Positions 9,318-17,966 of a DNA stretch of 64,000 nt are shown here, piece by piece. Under the pieces are notes generated by a model. The model was not told the origin of the DNA. It did no database searches and saw nothing but the letters and a program-made list of their open reading frames with translations. Source of the DNA: Saprospira sp. CCB-QB6. Lineage in GTDB: Bacteria > Bacteroidota > Bacteroidia > Chitinophagales > Saprospiraceae. The stretch's first letter is position 1, and each line of letters opens with the position of its first letter. The position numbers were made by a program, and so were the translations under genes. The DNA lies in NCBI RefSeq assembly GCF_028464065.1, contig NZ_CP116808.1, positions 3,191,501-3,255,500 on the forward strand, read 5' to 3'.

Positions 9318-10193
9318 ATGTCACTATCCTCCACCAATTTTAAAAATCGATTTTTCATACAAGAGGAGCAACTCAGCTTATTACAAACAGCCGCTCCTAC
9401 TATAGTCAAAGAATTGCCATGTATAATCAATCAATTATATATTGATATGCAACAATTCACGCATTTTGGCGACTATTTCCATTCAGAAGATTATATACAG
9501 AAAGTCAAAGAACTACAAATAGAACATTGGCGAGCCTTCTGGGAAGATGACCTAGACGATGCCTACCTCAATAAAAGAGAACGGATTGGACAGGTGCATG
9601 CCCGCATCGGCCTCCCCCTAGATATGTACTATGATGCAGTGATGATGCTGAATAAAGCTTTTGAAGAAGAATTGGTTAAACTCGGTTTGGATACAGCCGC
9701 ATTACTGTCCGCCTTTCATCGTCGAGTATCACTAGATGTTTATATTGTAGTAGATACCTACAATAGAATAATGAAAGAGCGCTTAGAGGAACAAAATGAG
9801 GCTTTGCGTGAAATGTCAACTCCTGTTGCTCAAATTGCAGAGCATATTCTGCTTTTGCCTTTGGTTGGAATTATTGATTCTAAACGAGCACAAGAGCTAA
9901 TGGGAAATATGTTGGGACGCATTGGAGAAACAGGAGCCCAAGTCTTTATTTTGGATATTAGTGGCATCGCTGTAGTCGATACAGCAGTAGCTAATCACTT
10001 AATCAAAATGACTAAAGCGTCTCGCTTGATGGGCTGTGATTGCATTATCTCTGGAATCTCTCCTGCTGTAGCCCAAACTATTGTGGAATTAGGGGTGCAA
10101 ATAGATGAAATCATCACGGAAGGAACTATGCGGGCTGCATTAAATGAGGCCTATAAACTGACTGGCTTAGAACTTCGACAAACTAAAAAATAG
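9318..10193 (+). CDS. RsbR-like stressosome protein with globin sensor and STAS domains
   Basis: A 291-residue protein. Residues about 10-155 resemble a sensor globin (protoglobin type): the motif RIGQVHARIGLP places His94 as the probable proximal heme ligand. A short linker with PVAQIAEHILLLPLVG leads into a STAS domain (about 170-285). RsbR proteins build the stressosome with RsbS and are phosphorylated by RsbT; Thr222 in VVDTAVANHL matches the RsbR phosphothreonine of Bacillus. The second Bacillus site is not conserved (SGISPAV). Heme binding would make this an oxygen or gas sensor, which is inferred. The next gene starts directly after its stop. Confidence 0.82.
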   Translation: MSLSSTNFKNRFFIQEEQLSLLQTAAPTIVKELPCIINQLYIDMQQFTHFGDYFHSEDYIQKVKELQIEHWRAFWEDDLDDAYLNKRERIGQVHARIGLPLDMYYDAVMMLNKAFEEELVKLGLDTAALLSAFHRRVSLDVYIVVDTYNRIMKERLEEQNEALREMSTPVAQIAEHILLLPLVGIIDSKRAQELMGNMLGRIGETGAQVFILDISGIAVVDTAVANHLIKMTKASRLMGCDCIISGISPAVAQTIVELGVQIDEIITEGTMRAALNEAYKLTGLELRQTKK

Positions 10194-10553
10194 ATGGAAC
10201 AACTCCATAGAATACCAGTACAGCGCTCAGAGGACAAACTTATTGTCCCTATTCAGTACGAGCTGACGGCTCCGGCCCTAAACGCATTGAAAGAGCGCCT
10301 CTTTAATCAAATTCAAGGGCAAAACTACAAGGGAGTAGCTTTTGATTTATCAGGCTTAGAACTGATTGATGCAGAAGAATTAGAAAGCTTGTTGCAACTG
10401 ATGCGGACCCTCAAAATTGTAGGACTAATTCCAGTACTTTGTGGCCTATCTCCTGGTCTAACCGCTACAATCGTTGGTCTAGATATTTCTTTTGACGCTC
10501 TAGCTGTTGAAGCAGATCTTAAATTGGCCCTAGAATATTTATCTAAGTTATAA
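10194..10553 (+). CDS. RsbS-like STAS protein lacking the usual phosphoserine
   Basis: A 119-residue single STAS domain placed between rsbR- and rsbT-like genes, as in canonical stressosome operons. RsbS is the scaffold that holds RsbT until phosphorylated. In Bacillus the acceptor is Ser59 after an acidic residue (VDS); here the aligned segment is LELIDAEEL, with Ala60 where Ser is expected. If the alignment is right, RsbT cannot switch this protein by the standard route. It starts on the base after the previous stop and its own stop overlaps the next start (TAATG). Confidence 0.75.
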   Translation: MEQLHRIPVQRSEDKLIVPIQYELTAPALNALKERLFNQIQGQNYKGVAFDLSGLELIDAEELESLLQLMRTLKIVGLIPVLCGLSPGLTATIVGLDISFDALAVEADLKLALEYLSKL

Positions 10554-10948
10554 TGCAACTCGTTTTTAGGCAGCATATACGTTCGGAGATGGACCTGCAT
10601 CTCACGATCCACAAAACAAGCAATCTGCTCAAGGATCTTGGCTTTCCTACTATTGCAGTAGCAAAGCTGAGTACTTCTGTGTCTGAACTAGGCTATAATA
10701 TTTTAAAGTATGCCAAGGAAGGCTATTTTAATATAGAAAAGCTAACTTACCCCCGCTTAGGGGTGAGAGTGGTCGCTATAGATCAAGGCCCCGGCATTGA
10801 AGATATTGATGCAGCATTACAAGATAGTTTTAGTACCTCTGGAACCTTGGGCCTTGGCCTACCTGGCGTGCGCCGAATGATGGACGAATTTAACATCAAA
10901 AGCGAATTCGGAAAAGGAACAGAAGTTAGTATCGTAATTTATAAATAA
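10553..10948 (+). CDS. RsbT-like serine/threonine kinase (GHKL ATPase fold)
   Basis: A 131-residue protein with the GHKL ATPase elements of RsbT: N-box SVSELGYNILKYAKEG, G1 box AIDQGPGIEDI and G2 region GTLGLGLPGVRRMMDEF. RsbT phosphorylates the stressosome and on release activates an RsbU phosphatase. Here the expected target is the phosphatase at 11558. It overlaps both neighbours by one base (TAATG), indicating tight translational coupling and fixed stoichiometry. Confidence 0.83.
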   Translation: MQLVFRQHIRSEMDLHLTIHKTSNLLKDLGFPTIAVAKLSTSVSELGYNILKYAKEGYFNIEKLTYPRLGVRVVAIDQGPGIEDIDAALQDSFSTSGTLGLGLPGVRRMMDEFNIKSEFGKGTEVSIVIYK

Positions 10949-11550
10949 TGAGTTGGGTCAGAAGATATAATGATGAGTATTTTCAACTACACTACTCCTG
11001 GCGAAATTGCCAAGGAGAACAGTGCTGTGGAGATGCCGTGCTGGTCCAAAGAGAAGAAAATAGCATTTTCTTGGCCCTCATTGATAGTCTCGGACATGGA
11101 CCAAAAGCTGCAGAAATGTCCGATAAGCTTAAAGACTATCTAAAAAAATATCACTATCTTCCGCTAGATGAATTGCTCCAAAAGGCACACCGCCACTTTG
11201 AAGCCAGCCGAGGTGCAGCCCTAGCAGTCTGCCGCCTCTATGAAGATGGTCGCCTAGAGTATATCGGCCTCGGAAATGTCGTGGTCCGAATCCTCGAACA
11301 CCAACAAGAACAATTGTTGGTGTCTAAAGATGGCGTTTTGGGCCAAAGAGCCCGACAATTCCAAGTTTCACATCATCAAATGCTACCTGGCTATGCCCTG
11401 ATGATGTACTCCGACGGCATTAAAGGCCGTCCCCTCTACCGTAAGAGTTGGCCCCTAAGAGGAACGCCCGAACTCTTATCAGATATTATCGAAAACTATG
11501 GACGTAGCTATGACGACCTTTCTATAGTCTACCTTAACCTCCTGAAATAA
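10948..11550 (+). CDS. RsbX-like PP2C phosphatase
   Basis: A 200-residue minimal PP2C/SpoIIE-type phosphatase. Metal-binding motifs are visible as ALIDSLGHGPKAAEMS near 45-60 and MMYSDGIKGR near 150-160. RsbX resets the stressosome by dephosphorylating RsbR and RsbS. Its length is typical of RsbX and it lacks any sensor domain. It overlaps the rsbT-like gene by one base and is 7 bp from the next gene. Because the RsbS-like protein lacks its serine, RsbR is the more likely substrate; this is inference. Confidence 0.78.
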   Translation: MSWVRRYNDEYFQLHYSWRNCQGEQCCGDAVLVQREENSIFLALIDSLGHGPKAAEMSDKLKDYLKKYHYLPLDELLQKAHRHFEASRGAALAVCRLYEDGRLEYIGLGNVVVRILEHQQEQLLVSKDGVLGQRARQFQVSHHQMLPGYALMMYSDGIKGRPLYRKSWPLRGTPELLSDIIENYGRSYDDLSIVYLNLLK

Positions 11551-11557
11551 CCTGCTT

Positions 11558-13186
11558 ATGTTCTTGCACACTAGCCATATTCGAATACAAGCCATAGAAG
11601 ATATCTACCACTTTAGACACAAGATCTTTAGCGTGGCTGAGTTGCTGACTGTAGATGCAATTACGGTAACTACACTGAGTAATTCTATTTCTTCCTACCT
11701 CAGAAAATTACCCTACCCTCAAGAAGTAGAGGTCCAACTAAAAGGTGATGGAGAAAAAATTACTCTTAGCGTTCAGGTGCAAAGGTCTGCTAAGGAAGAA
11801 CGCCTTCTCGCAGCCTTTTTCGATGAAATTCAACCCACGAATAATAGCAGCGAACTCTTACTTGTCAAACATTTTCGCCTCAGAGAAGACTTTGAAGATA
11901 AGTTTCGCGCAGCTTCTAATATCCTCGACCTGAAAACTAAAGAGGAATTGGCCCAAGAGCTTTTAGAGTCTTCTGAAAACCTCCGTAAGGCCACTTTGGC
12001 CAAAGCACGAATGGAAAACGAGCTTAATGTAGCCCGAGATATCCAACTCAGTATGCTGCCACTTAGCTTTCCTGCTTTTCCCAATAAAGACGAAATTGAG
12101 GTTTTTGCCCAACTTATCCCCGCCCGAGAAGTAGGAGGCGATTTCTACGATTTCTACTTCCTCGATGATCGCCACCTCGCTATCGTTGTCGGAGACGTTT
12201 CAGGAAAAGGAGTACCCGCCGCCCTAATGATGGCGGTTTGTAAAACCCTTCTCAAATCAAGAGCAAGTACAGAACAATCTACTGCAAGTATTCTCACTTA
12301 TGTGAATACCGAAATGGCTAAGGATAACCCTAAGTCTATGTTCGTAACGCTCTTTATGGGGATTCTAGATGTGCAAACAGGGCAGTTTACTTACTCGAAT
12401 GCTGGACATAACCCTACCTATATCCGCCGAGCCAATGGCGAACTTGAACGCCTTAGCAAATTGCATGGTCCCGTTTTGGCCGCTATGGAAGGTCTCGTTT
12501 ATCGAGAGTCAACTATAGAACTCAAAACTGATGATCTGGTTTTTGCCTATACTGACGGAATTACAGAGGCCCATAATGAAGCCAATGAACTCTTTTCAGA
12601 CGATCGCTTACAACAGCTCCTCCAACAATATCCCGACGAACAGGCACAACCTACCGTAGAGCGAATTGTTCAAGCTACCCAAATCTTTAAAGGCGAACGC
12701 GAACAATTTGATGACATTACCGCTATTGCCCTCAGCTTCTTAGGTAAGGGCCAAGCCGTAGCCACCTACGATAAGGAGTTTTGTATCAAAAACGAAATCT
12801 CTGAGGTTCAACGAGCTATGATTATCTTTGAAGAGTTTGCCCATGAGCATCGCATTCCTATGCCAGTCATGCTCAAGGTAAACATTGTACTCGATGAGCT
12901 GTTATCTAATATTATTAAGTATGGCTTTGAGGATGAAGATCGCCTTCAACTCATCGACATCAAAATAGAGTTGCAAGCCGGTAAACTATTACTCGAAATT
13001 TCCGATCGTGGTCTCCCCTTTAATCCTTTCCAAAAAACGCCGCCCGACTTGAGCAAGTCAATTGAAGAGCGCGAAATTGGAGGATTGGGTATCCACTTGG
13101 TCCGAAAACTTATGGACGAGCACTCTTATAAACGCAAAATTGATCAGAATGTCGTACTTATGATTAAGTACAATATTTTTGAATAG
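11558..13186 (+). CDS. RsbU-like PP2C phosphatase fused to RsbW-like ATPase domain
   Basis: A 542-residue protein in three parts. Residues 1-110 resemble a degenerate GHKL-type fold (TTLSNSISSYLRKLPYP). A coiled coil (about 125-165) precedes a SpoIIE/PP2C domain (about 165-395), with metal-binding Asp195 in AREVGGDFYDF, GDVSGKGVPAALMMA and AYTDGITEA. Residues about 405-540 form a GHKL anti-sigma kinase domain with N-box Asn451 in LDELLSNIIKYGF and EISDRGLPFNPF. Phosphatase and kinase for a STAS antagonist thus lie on one chain, with the STAS partner at 8923. It ends the operon; the repeat at 13192 begins just after the stop. Confidence 0.84.
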   Translation: MFLHTSHIRIQAIEDIYHFRHKIFSVAELLTVDAITVTTLSNSISSYLRKLPYPQEVEVQLKGDGEKITLSVQVQRSAKEERLLAAFFDEIQPTNNSSELLLVKHFRLREDFEDKFRAASNILDLKTKEELAQELLESSENLRKATLAKARMENELNVARDIQLSMLPLSFPAFPNKDEIEVFAQLIPAREVGGDFYDFYFLDDRHLAIVVGDVSGKGVPAALMMAVCKTLLKSRASTEQSTASILTYVNTEMAKDNPKSMFVTLFMGILDVQTGQFTYSNAGHNPTYIRRANGELERLSKLHGPVLAAMEGLVYRESTIELKTDDLVFAYTDGITEAHNEANELFSDDRLQQLLQQYPDEQAQPTVERIVQATQIFKGEREQFDDITAIALSFLGKGQAVATYDKEFCIKNEISEVQRAMIIFEEFAHEHRIPMPVMLKVNIVLDELLSNIIKYGFEDEDRLQLIDIKIELQAGKLLLEISDRGLPFNPFQKTPPDLSKSIEEREIGGLGIHLVRKLMDEHSYKRKIDQNVVLMIKYNIFE

Positions 13187-13191
13187 TTTTT

Positions 13192-13359
13192 GGGGCCTCC
13201 GCAGCTTTGCTGCGGCGCTCCCTTGCAGGGCTCGCAGTTCTGCTCGGCCCTTCGGCGCAAAGCGCCTTGGTCTGGCCTTCGGCCACCCTTACAGGCAGCT
13301 AGGCCTGCGGGCGCTGGAGCGCCCTGCACTCGGCTCCTCCCTTCGGTCGTCGAAGGACC
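13192..13359 (+). repeat. GC-rich structured repeat, subfamily A
   Basis: GGGGCCTCC followed by stem CCGCAGC/GCTGCGG (loop TTT), GGCGC/GCGCC (loop AAA) before TTGGTCTGG, and TGGCC/GGCCA (loop TTC). Ends with the CTCCCTTCGGTCGTCGAAGG extension variant. It follows the stressosome operon. Confidence 0.8.
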
Positions 13360-13473
13360 ATAATCCCCACAAAAATGACTAACCTCCCCTAAAATGGTCA
13401 TTGCGGAAAACTCAAAAAGATCATAGTAAATAGCTGGAAATCAATTAGCTTTTGGCCGATAAGATTAGGCTAT

Positions 13474-13609
13474 TTTGGCTGAGGGATGGATAGTGGTGCG
13501 GCGCAGCCGCAGACCTAAGTTTTTTGAAGCGCAGCGAAAAAAACTGCAGGGCCGAGCGAATAGCGAGCCACGACACAGCCCGACCCGACCGCAGGGAGGG
13601 GCAGCCCCA
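13474..13609 (-). repeat. GC-rich structured repeat, subfamily B
   Basis: Inverse subfamily B copy: GGCTGAGGGATGG, stem TGCGGC/GCCGCA with loop GCA, a non-GC stem AGTTTTTT/AAAAAACT around GAAGCGCAGCGA, then the conserved GGCCGAGCGAATAGCGAGCC and GGGGCAGCCCC terminus. The AT-rich stem at the same position as GC stems in other copies is strong evidence that pairing is conserved. The 13187-13697 gap holds this and the preceding repeat and nothing else I can support. Confidence 0.8.
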
Positions 13610-13697
13610 AATAATAACCCTAGAAAAAGAAGAATAAGCAGTCTGCAACGCACAAACAGATGCAAAGACCCCATTATTCGTACTATGGAAAGCAGAT

Positions 13698-15947
13698 ATG
13701 ATAGGACAAAAATTTAGGCAAGAGTGGCGTAGCAACTGGCTGCAAGCGCAACCCTCCTGGCAAGAGGATGGGGTGGCTGCATTCAGTATGGCTATGGTAA
13801 CCATTCCGCTCTGTCTGGGTATTGCTCTAGCTTCGGGAGTTCCGCCCATGGCCGGCTTATTTTCGGCCATTATGGGGGGATTGATTGCGACGATATTTAG
13901 GAGTAGTCAATTGACCATGAATGGTCCCGCAGCTAGTTTGATTGTAGTTACGCTGAGCTGTATAGAGCTCTTGGGTGATGGCGATGCCTTGGCAGGATTT
14001 CGATATTTTTTAGCGGCCACGGTAGTAGCTGGAGGGTTTTTAATGCTCTTCGGCCTTCTTCGTTTGGGCCGTTATGGAGATATATTTTCTCGATCCGTTA
14101 TTTATGGCGTTTTAGGAGCCATTGGGCTGATCATTTTAGGTAAGCAGATGCCAGTGGCCTTGGGCGCTGAGAGCTGGGCCCTAACGCCTATGGAGAGCTT
14201 GGAAGAGATTCCAGAGCTCTTTTTGCGCCAAAACCCTATTGTCGGGCTAATTACTTTGGGCTCGGTAGCGCTTTTGGTTTTGCAAGCACATACTAAAAAC
14301 CGTTGGATACAGCTAATCCCCGGCCCTATGTGGGTGATTGGCTTTAGTATGATTATGGCTTATGTGCTCAATTTAGACGAGCCACATACGGTAGAGGCCA
14401 TGGGCCAGAGTTTCGCATTGGGACCTGATTTACTGGTTAATTTGCCTGAAAATGTTTGGGAAAATGTAGTGTATCCCGATTTTGCTAAATGGGATCACTT
14501 TTACTTTTGGCAAATTGTGGTGACTATTACGCTAATTGTCTCTATTGAAACGGTAATCTCGGCTAAGGCCATGGATAAAATTGATCCTATGGGTCGACAA
14601 ACCAATCTCAATAAGGATCTTTTTGCCTGTGGATTGAGTAGTATTTTCTCAGCTTGTATAGGAGGCTTGCCTGTGATTACAGCTGTGCCTATGTATTATG
14701 GGGCAAAAACAAAATGGGCCAATTTATTTCAGGCTTTGATGTTGCTTTTCTTTGTGCTCTTTTTGCCTGTATTTGCGAAAGGAGTGCCTTTGGCTGCATT
14801 GGCTACACTGCTTATTTTTACGGCCTATAAGCTGGCCTCTCCAAAAATATTTAAGGATACTTTTCGCCTCGGATTAGAGCAGTTTGTGGTTTTGATTTCT
14901 ACCCTGCTCATGATTCTTTTTAATGGCTTACTCTGGGGAATTGCCTTTGGTTTTGCCGTGACGATTTTCTTGCAGTATAGCCAATCTAATTTAGAGTTTA
15001 AGCAGTTTTGGCGCTATTTAGTTCGCCCAGATATTCAGGTAGAAGAACGGGCCAATGGACAAATTTATGTGGCTATTAAGGGCGTCATCAACTTTATCAA
15101 TATTTTACAGCTTAAAAATACGCTGCGTTCGGCCAATAAAAAGGACCTATTGATTTTGGATCTATCTAATACACGTTTGGTTGACTCTGCTGTATTGGAG
15201 TATCTTAATGAAGAGGTAGAACGTTATGACTTGCCCAATCTCAACTTTGATATTATTGGTTTAGATGCGCATGAAACTTCTTCGCGTCACCCTAATGCTA
15301 TGCATGTATTGCCCGAAAACAAAAAGCCTCAGTTGACAAAACGGCAGCAGGCTTTGGGTGAATTAGCAGAAGCTAAAAGTGGTCAGTTTTGGCCCGAATT
15401 GAGTTGGGAGGTAAATATGCTTAAGCAGTTTAGTTTTTTCCAAACTCGCCCTATTGAGTACAAGCTCAATATGGCTAAGGGAAATTATCAGCTTTTCTTT
15501 GAATGGGAAAGTTGTGATCTGACTTTTGCTCAGGGAGCATTGTTTAATGCGCAAGCATATCATAGTAGTATCATCCTTTTACACCTTCCCTTTAATGCTC
15601 CGCTTTTTGTTTTGGAGGCAGAAAAAGGACCCACAAAAATAGGGGCGCAGTTGTCGGTCTATAAGGATGTCAACTTTGACTCTCATCCAAAATTTTCGCA
15701 TCGCTACCTCTTGCGTGGCCCTAGCGAAAAAGATATGCGTGAATTTTTTGATGCAGATTTGCTCGACTTTTTAGAGGGGCAACCCACGCACTACATTGAA
15801 TCGAACGGAACCATGATTTTCATAATGCACCAGTTGCGCTTTGCTTCTTTACAAGAAATGCGAGAAATGCACAATTTTGCGGAAGAACTTTCTAAAAAGC
15901 TCATGTTGAGCTGGCGCAAACAAACCCAAGCACAATTAAAATCTTAG
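13698..15947 (+). CDS. SulP-family anion transporter with STAS domain and C-terminal extension
   Basis: A 749-residue membrane protein. The SulP core (about 20-430) carries about 10-12 hydrophobic segments and the family signature near GIALASGVPPMAGLFSAIMG, with GPAASLIVV. A STAS domain follows (about 450-540, containing LDLSNTRLVDSAVLEYL). About 200 further residues follow the STAS domain with no domain I recognise. SulP proteins move sulfate, bicarbonate or other anions with Na+ or H+; substrate cannot be assigned. It begins a three-gene operon with the YhhQ- and CpeT-like genes (4-bp gap to the next). Confidence 0.85.
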   Translation: MIGQKFRQEWRSNWLQAQPSWQEDGVAAFSMAMVTIPLCLGIALASGVPPMAGLFSAIMGGLIATIFRSSQLTMNGPAASLIVVTLSCIELLGDGDALAGFRYFLAATVVAGGFLMLFGLLRLGRYGDIFSRSVIYGVLGAIGLIILGKQMPVALGAESWALTPMESLEEIPELFLRQNPIVGLITLGSVALLVLQAHTKNRWIQLIPGPMWVIGFSMIMAYVLNLDEPHTVEAMGQSFALGPDLLVNLPENVWENVVYPDFAKWDHFYFWQIVVTITLIVSIETVISAKAMDKIDPMGRQTNLNKDLFACGLSSIFSACIGGLPVITAVPMYYGAKTKWANLFQALMLLFFVLFLPVFAKGVPLAALATLLIFTAYKLASPKIFKDTFRLGLEQFVVLISTLLMILFNGLLWGIAFGFAVTIFLQYSQSNLEFKQFWRYLVRPDIQVEERANGQIYVAIKGVINFINILQLKNTLRSANKKDLLILDLSNTRLVDSAVLEYLNEEVERYDLPNLNFDIIGLDAHETSSRHPNAMHVLPENKKPQLTKRQQALGELAEAKSGQFWPELSWEVNMLKQFSFFQTRPIEYKLNMAKGNYQLFFEWESCDLTFAQGALFNAQAYHSSIILLHLPFNAPLFVLEAEKGPTKIGAQLSVYKDVNFDSHPKFSHRYLLRGPSEKDMREFFDADLLDFLEGQPTHYIESNGTMIFIMHQLRFASLQEMREMHNFAEELSKKLMLSWRKQTQAQLKS

Positions 15948-15951
15948 GAAC

Positions 15952-16764
15952 ATGAATCATATTATTCAGTATAAGGCCAACCGTTTATTTTTGGTCCTAG
16001 GAGGCTTCTTTATTGCCAATGCTATTATTGCAGAATTTATTGGCGTGAAAATCTTTTCACTAGAAGCTAGTGGAGGCTTTGCCCCACTTCAATTACCTAT
16101 TTTAGGCTATGAACTCAATTTAGATCTTACGGCAGGAGTACTACTTTGGCCCGTTGTTTTCATTATGACGGATGTCATCAATGAGTATTTCGGCGCCAAA
16201 GGGGTTCGTTTTCTCTCACAGGGAGCCGTAGTCTTAATTCTTTATGCCTTTTTAATGGTCTTTTTGAGCATTGCATTGGTACCTGCAAGTTGGTGGCCAG
16301 CAAGTCGAGCCACAACAGGTGGCCCAGAAGATATGCAGCTAGCTTTTCAAGCTATTTTTGGACAAGGACTTTGGATTATTATCGGTTCTCTAGCCGCCTT
16401 TCTCGTTGGTCAAGTTGTAGATGTTCTTGTTTTTCAACGTATTAAAAGAGCAACGGGAGAGAGTAGAATCTGGATGAGAGCAACGGGCTCTACACTTGTT
16501 TCTCAACTTATTGATAGCTTTGTCGTTCTTTATATTGCATTTGGTTTAGGAGCAGATTGGACCTTCGACCGAATTATTGCAGTGGGAACGGTTAACTATA
16601 TATATAAATTTACGGTGGCCATTCTCTTGACCCCTTTACTTTATTGGATGCACCACATCATCGATAACTATTTGGGCAAAAATTTAGCCGATGAACTTAA
16701 AAACACGGCACTTGTTCCAGTAGCAAAAGAATCATCAGAAGAAGGAACTTCTTCATCTAAATAG
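15952..16764 (+). CDS. Queuosine-precursor transporter, YhhQ family
   Basis: A 270-residue inner-membrane protein with about six hydrophobic segments. Family features include IMTDVINEYFGAKGVRF and a later VGQVVDVLVFQRIK segment followed by STLVSQLIDSFVV. YhhQ/VUT proteins import preQ0, preQ1 or queuine for tRNA modification. The N terminus starts MNHIIQYKANRLFLVLGGFF, with a 4-bp gap from the SulP stop. The C-terminal 30 residues are a polar tail rich in Ser and Glu. Confidence 0.85.
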   Translation: MNHIIQYKANRLFLVLGGFFIANAIIAEFIGVKIFSLEASGGFAPLQLPILGYELNLDLTAGVLLWPVVFIMTDVINEYFGAKGVRFLSQGAVVLILYAFLMVFLSIALVPASWWPASRATTGGPEDMQLAFQAIFGQGLWIIIGSLAAFLVGQVVDVLVFQRIKRATGESRIWMRATGSTLVSQLIDSFVVLYIAFGLGADWTFDRIIAVGTVNYIYKFTVAILLTPLLYWMHHIIDNYLGKNLADELKNTALVPVAKESSEEGTSSSK

Positions 16765-16788
16765 ACCCAATAATTGATCATCAATCTT

Positions 16789-17526
16789 ATGCAGAAAAAA
16801 CAGTTATGGGCGATCTTACTTTTAGCTTTTATCTTGACCGCATGTACTGGCGGTAAAAAAGCTGGAAACTCGCTCTACGAAAAGTCAAGCAAAACCCCAG
16901 AGGAAATTTCCAAAATATTTAACAAGTTTGATCGCTTAAAATTACAGTTGGCTGGCCACTTTAGTAACCGTCAACAACTTTTAGAAGATAATAGCGCCGA
17001 ACCTCCTCAAGAGTTTGTCGTTGTTCCTATTTTTCAATACGACCGCCCTGGAGAGTTTTGGGTATACCTAGAACTATTTTCTCCAGACATGAAAGAAAGC
17101 CCACTCGATCAACGCATCGAACAGTACGTTCAAATTGATCGCGATAGCTTCCGTCAAGAGGTCTACTACCTGAAAGAACCCGAAAAATATGTCAATGCTT
17201 GGAAGAAAAGCAAATTTCCCAAAATTGATATTCGTAAGGACCTTATTAAGAACCCCGCCTGCGATTTAACTATTATCCACCAAGAACACAAAAAAGGAAC
17301 CTTTAAAACCCTGATGCCAGATGAAGTAACTTGTGAAATGCTCACATCTACCACTGCAGCTCGCTATGTAGATTTGATGTATGAAACAACGGATAAAGGC
17401 TATACTATGTGGTTCACTTTCTATGATAAAAACAAACAAAAATTAAAGGCTACAGAAGGCCCAGGCCTCTCTTTCCTTCGCCTTAATCCAGGTGATGAAG
17501 GTTATATAAAAGTCGGAAAGAATTAG
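16789..17526 (+). CDS. CpcT/CpeT-like lipoprotein
   Basis: A 245-residue lipoprotein; the ATG at 16789 gives a clean signal peptide with lipobox LTAC, while an upstream TTG would add only five residues. The body matches the CpcT/CpeT pattern: QLAGHFSNRQQ near the start, strands with Gln and Tyr, a conserved CDLTIIHQEHKKGTF-type segment with the following Cys in EVTCEML, and TMWFTFYDKNKQ. In cyanobacteria CpeT proteins handle phycobilins; in Bacteroidota there are no phycobiliproteins, so the ligand is unknown. It is the last gene of the SulP operon. Confidence 0.7.
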   Translation: MQKKQLWAILLLAFILTACTGGKKAGNSLYEKSSKTPEEISKIFNKFDRLKLQLAGHFSNRQQLLEDNSAEPPQEFVVVPIFQYDRPGEFWVYLELFSPDMKESPLDQRIEQYVQIDRDSFRQEVYYLKEPEKYVNAWKKSKFPKIDIRKDLIKNPACDLTIIHQEHKKGTFKTLMPDEVTCEMLTSTTAARYVDLMYETTDKGYTMWFTFYDKNKQKLKATEGPGLSFLRLNPGDEGYIKVGKN

Positions 17527-17597
17527 TCTGAATTCTTTGCTATTCTAGCTCCTTTTGCTTATTATTGGATAAGCACGCAGTAGATATTAACATATTT

Positions 17598-17622
17598 AAG
17601 GCCTCGCTTTGCGAGGCCTTTG
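17598..17622 (+). terminator. Terminator after the SulP operon
   Basis: AAGGCCTCGC and GCGAGGCCTT pair around a TTT loop, followed by TGCTGTTTG. It ends the SulP/YhhQ/CpeT operon. Confidence 0.75.
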
Positions 17623-17966
17623 CTGTTTGCCCTCTCTTTTTGTATGAAGTCATTGCTGGTCATCTTATTGAAGAAACAGAAAGTACTATTTATTTGACCC
17701 TATTCTCCTTTTAGTTGTTAACTCATCAATTCTTTGTTGAGTAATAGTGCTTTAACGGCTTGTCTACCTTTTTAGCTTGAACGACTTATCTTCTAATCGA
17801 ATTGCTCCAGTTTGTAGACTAGCTATTCTATTTAAGAACTCATATAAAAACAACCTTCTTTTGTGTTTGAATGCAAATTTATCCCCTTAGAAGTTCGATT
17901 TTAAATGAGTTTTTAGCAAGTAGAAGACATTTCCCCACCACCTCACCTATCACTGAAACCATTAGC
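17623..17966. other. Gene-free leader region of the MCP gene
   Basis: About 340 bp of AT-rich sequence without a GC repeat, the only large gap in this part of the window that lacks one. I see no gene. An in-frame ATG at 17871 would add 32 residues to the MCP, but these do not continue the PAS domain. I could not identify a clear promoter. Confidence 0.5.

Noticed and set aside
13445-13870. Proteins encoded across the GC-rich repeats, such as Arg/Pro/Ala-rich open frames at 13445-13870, 7303-7512 and 52470-52736
   Set aside because: They lie in the structured repeats, have extreme composition and no domain, and similar frames arise from every copy on both strands.
16789-17526. Phycobilin lyase
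   Set aside because: The CpeT pattern is clear, but nothing else in the window points to phycobiliproteins, so I give only the family.
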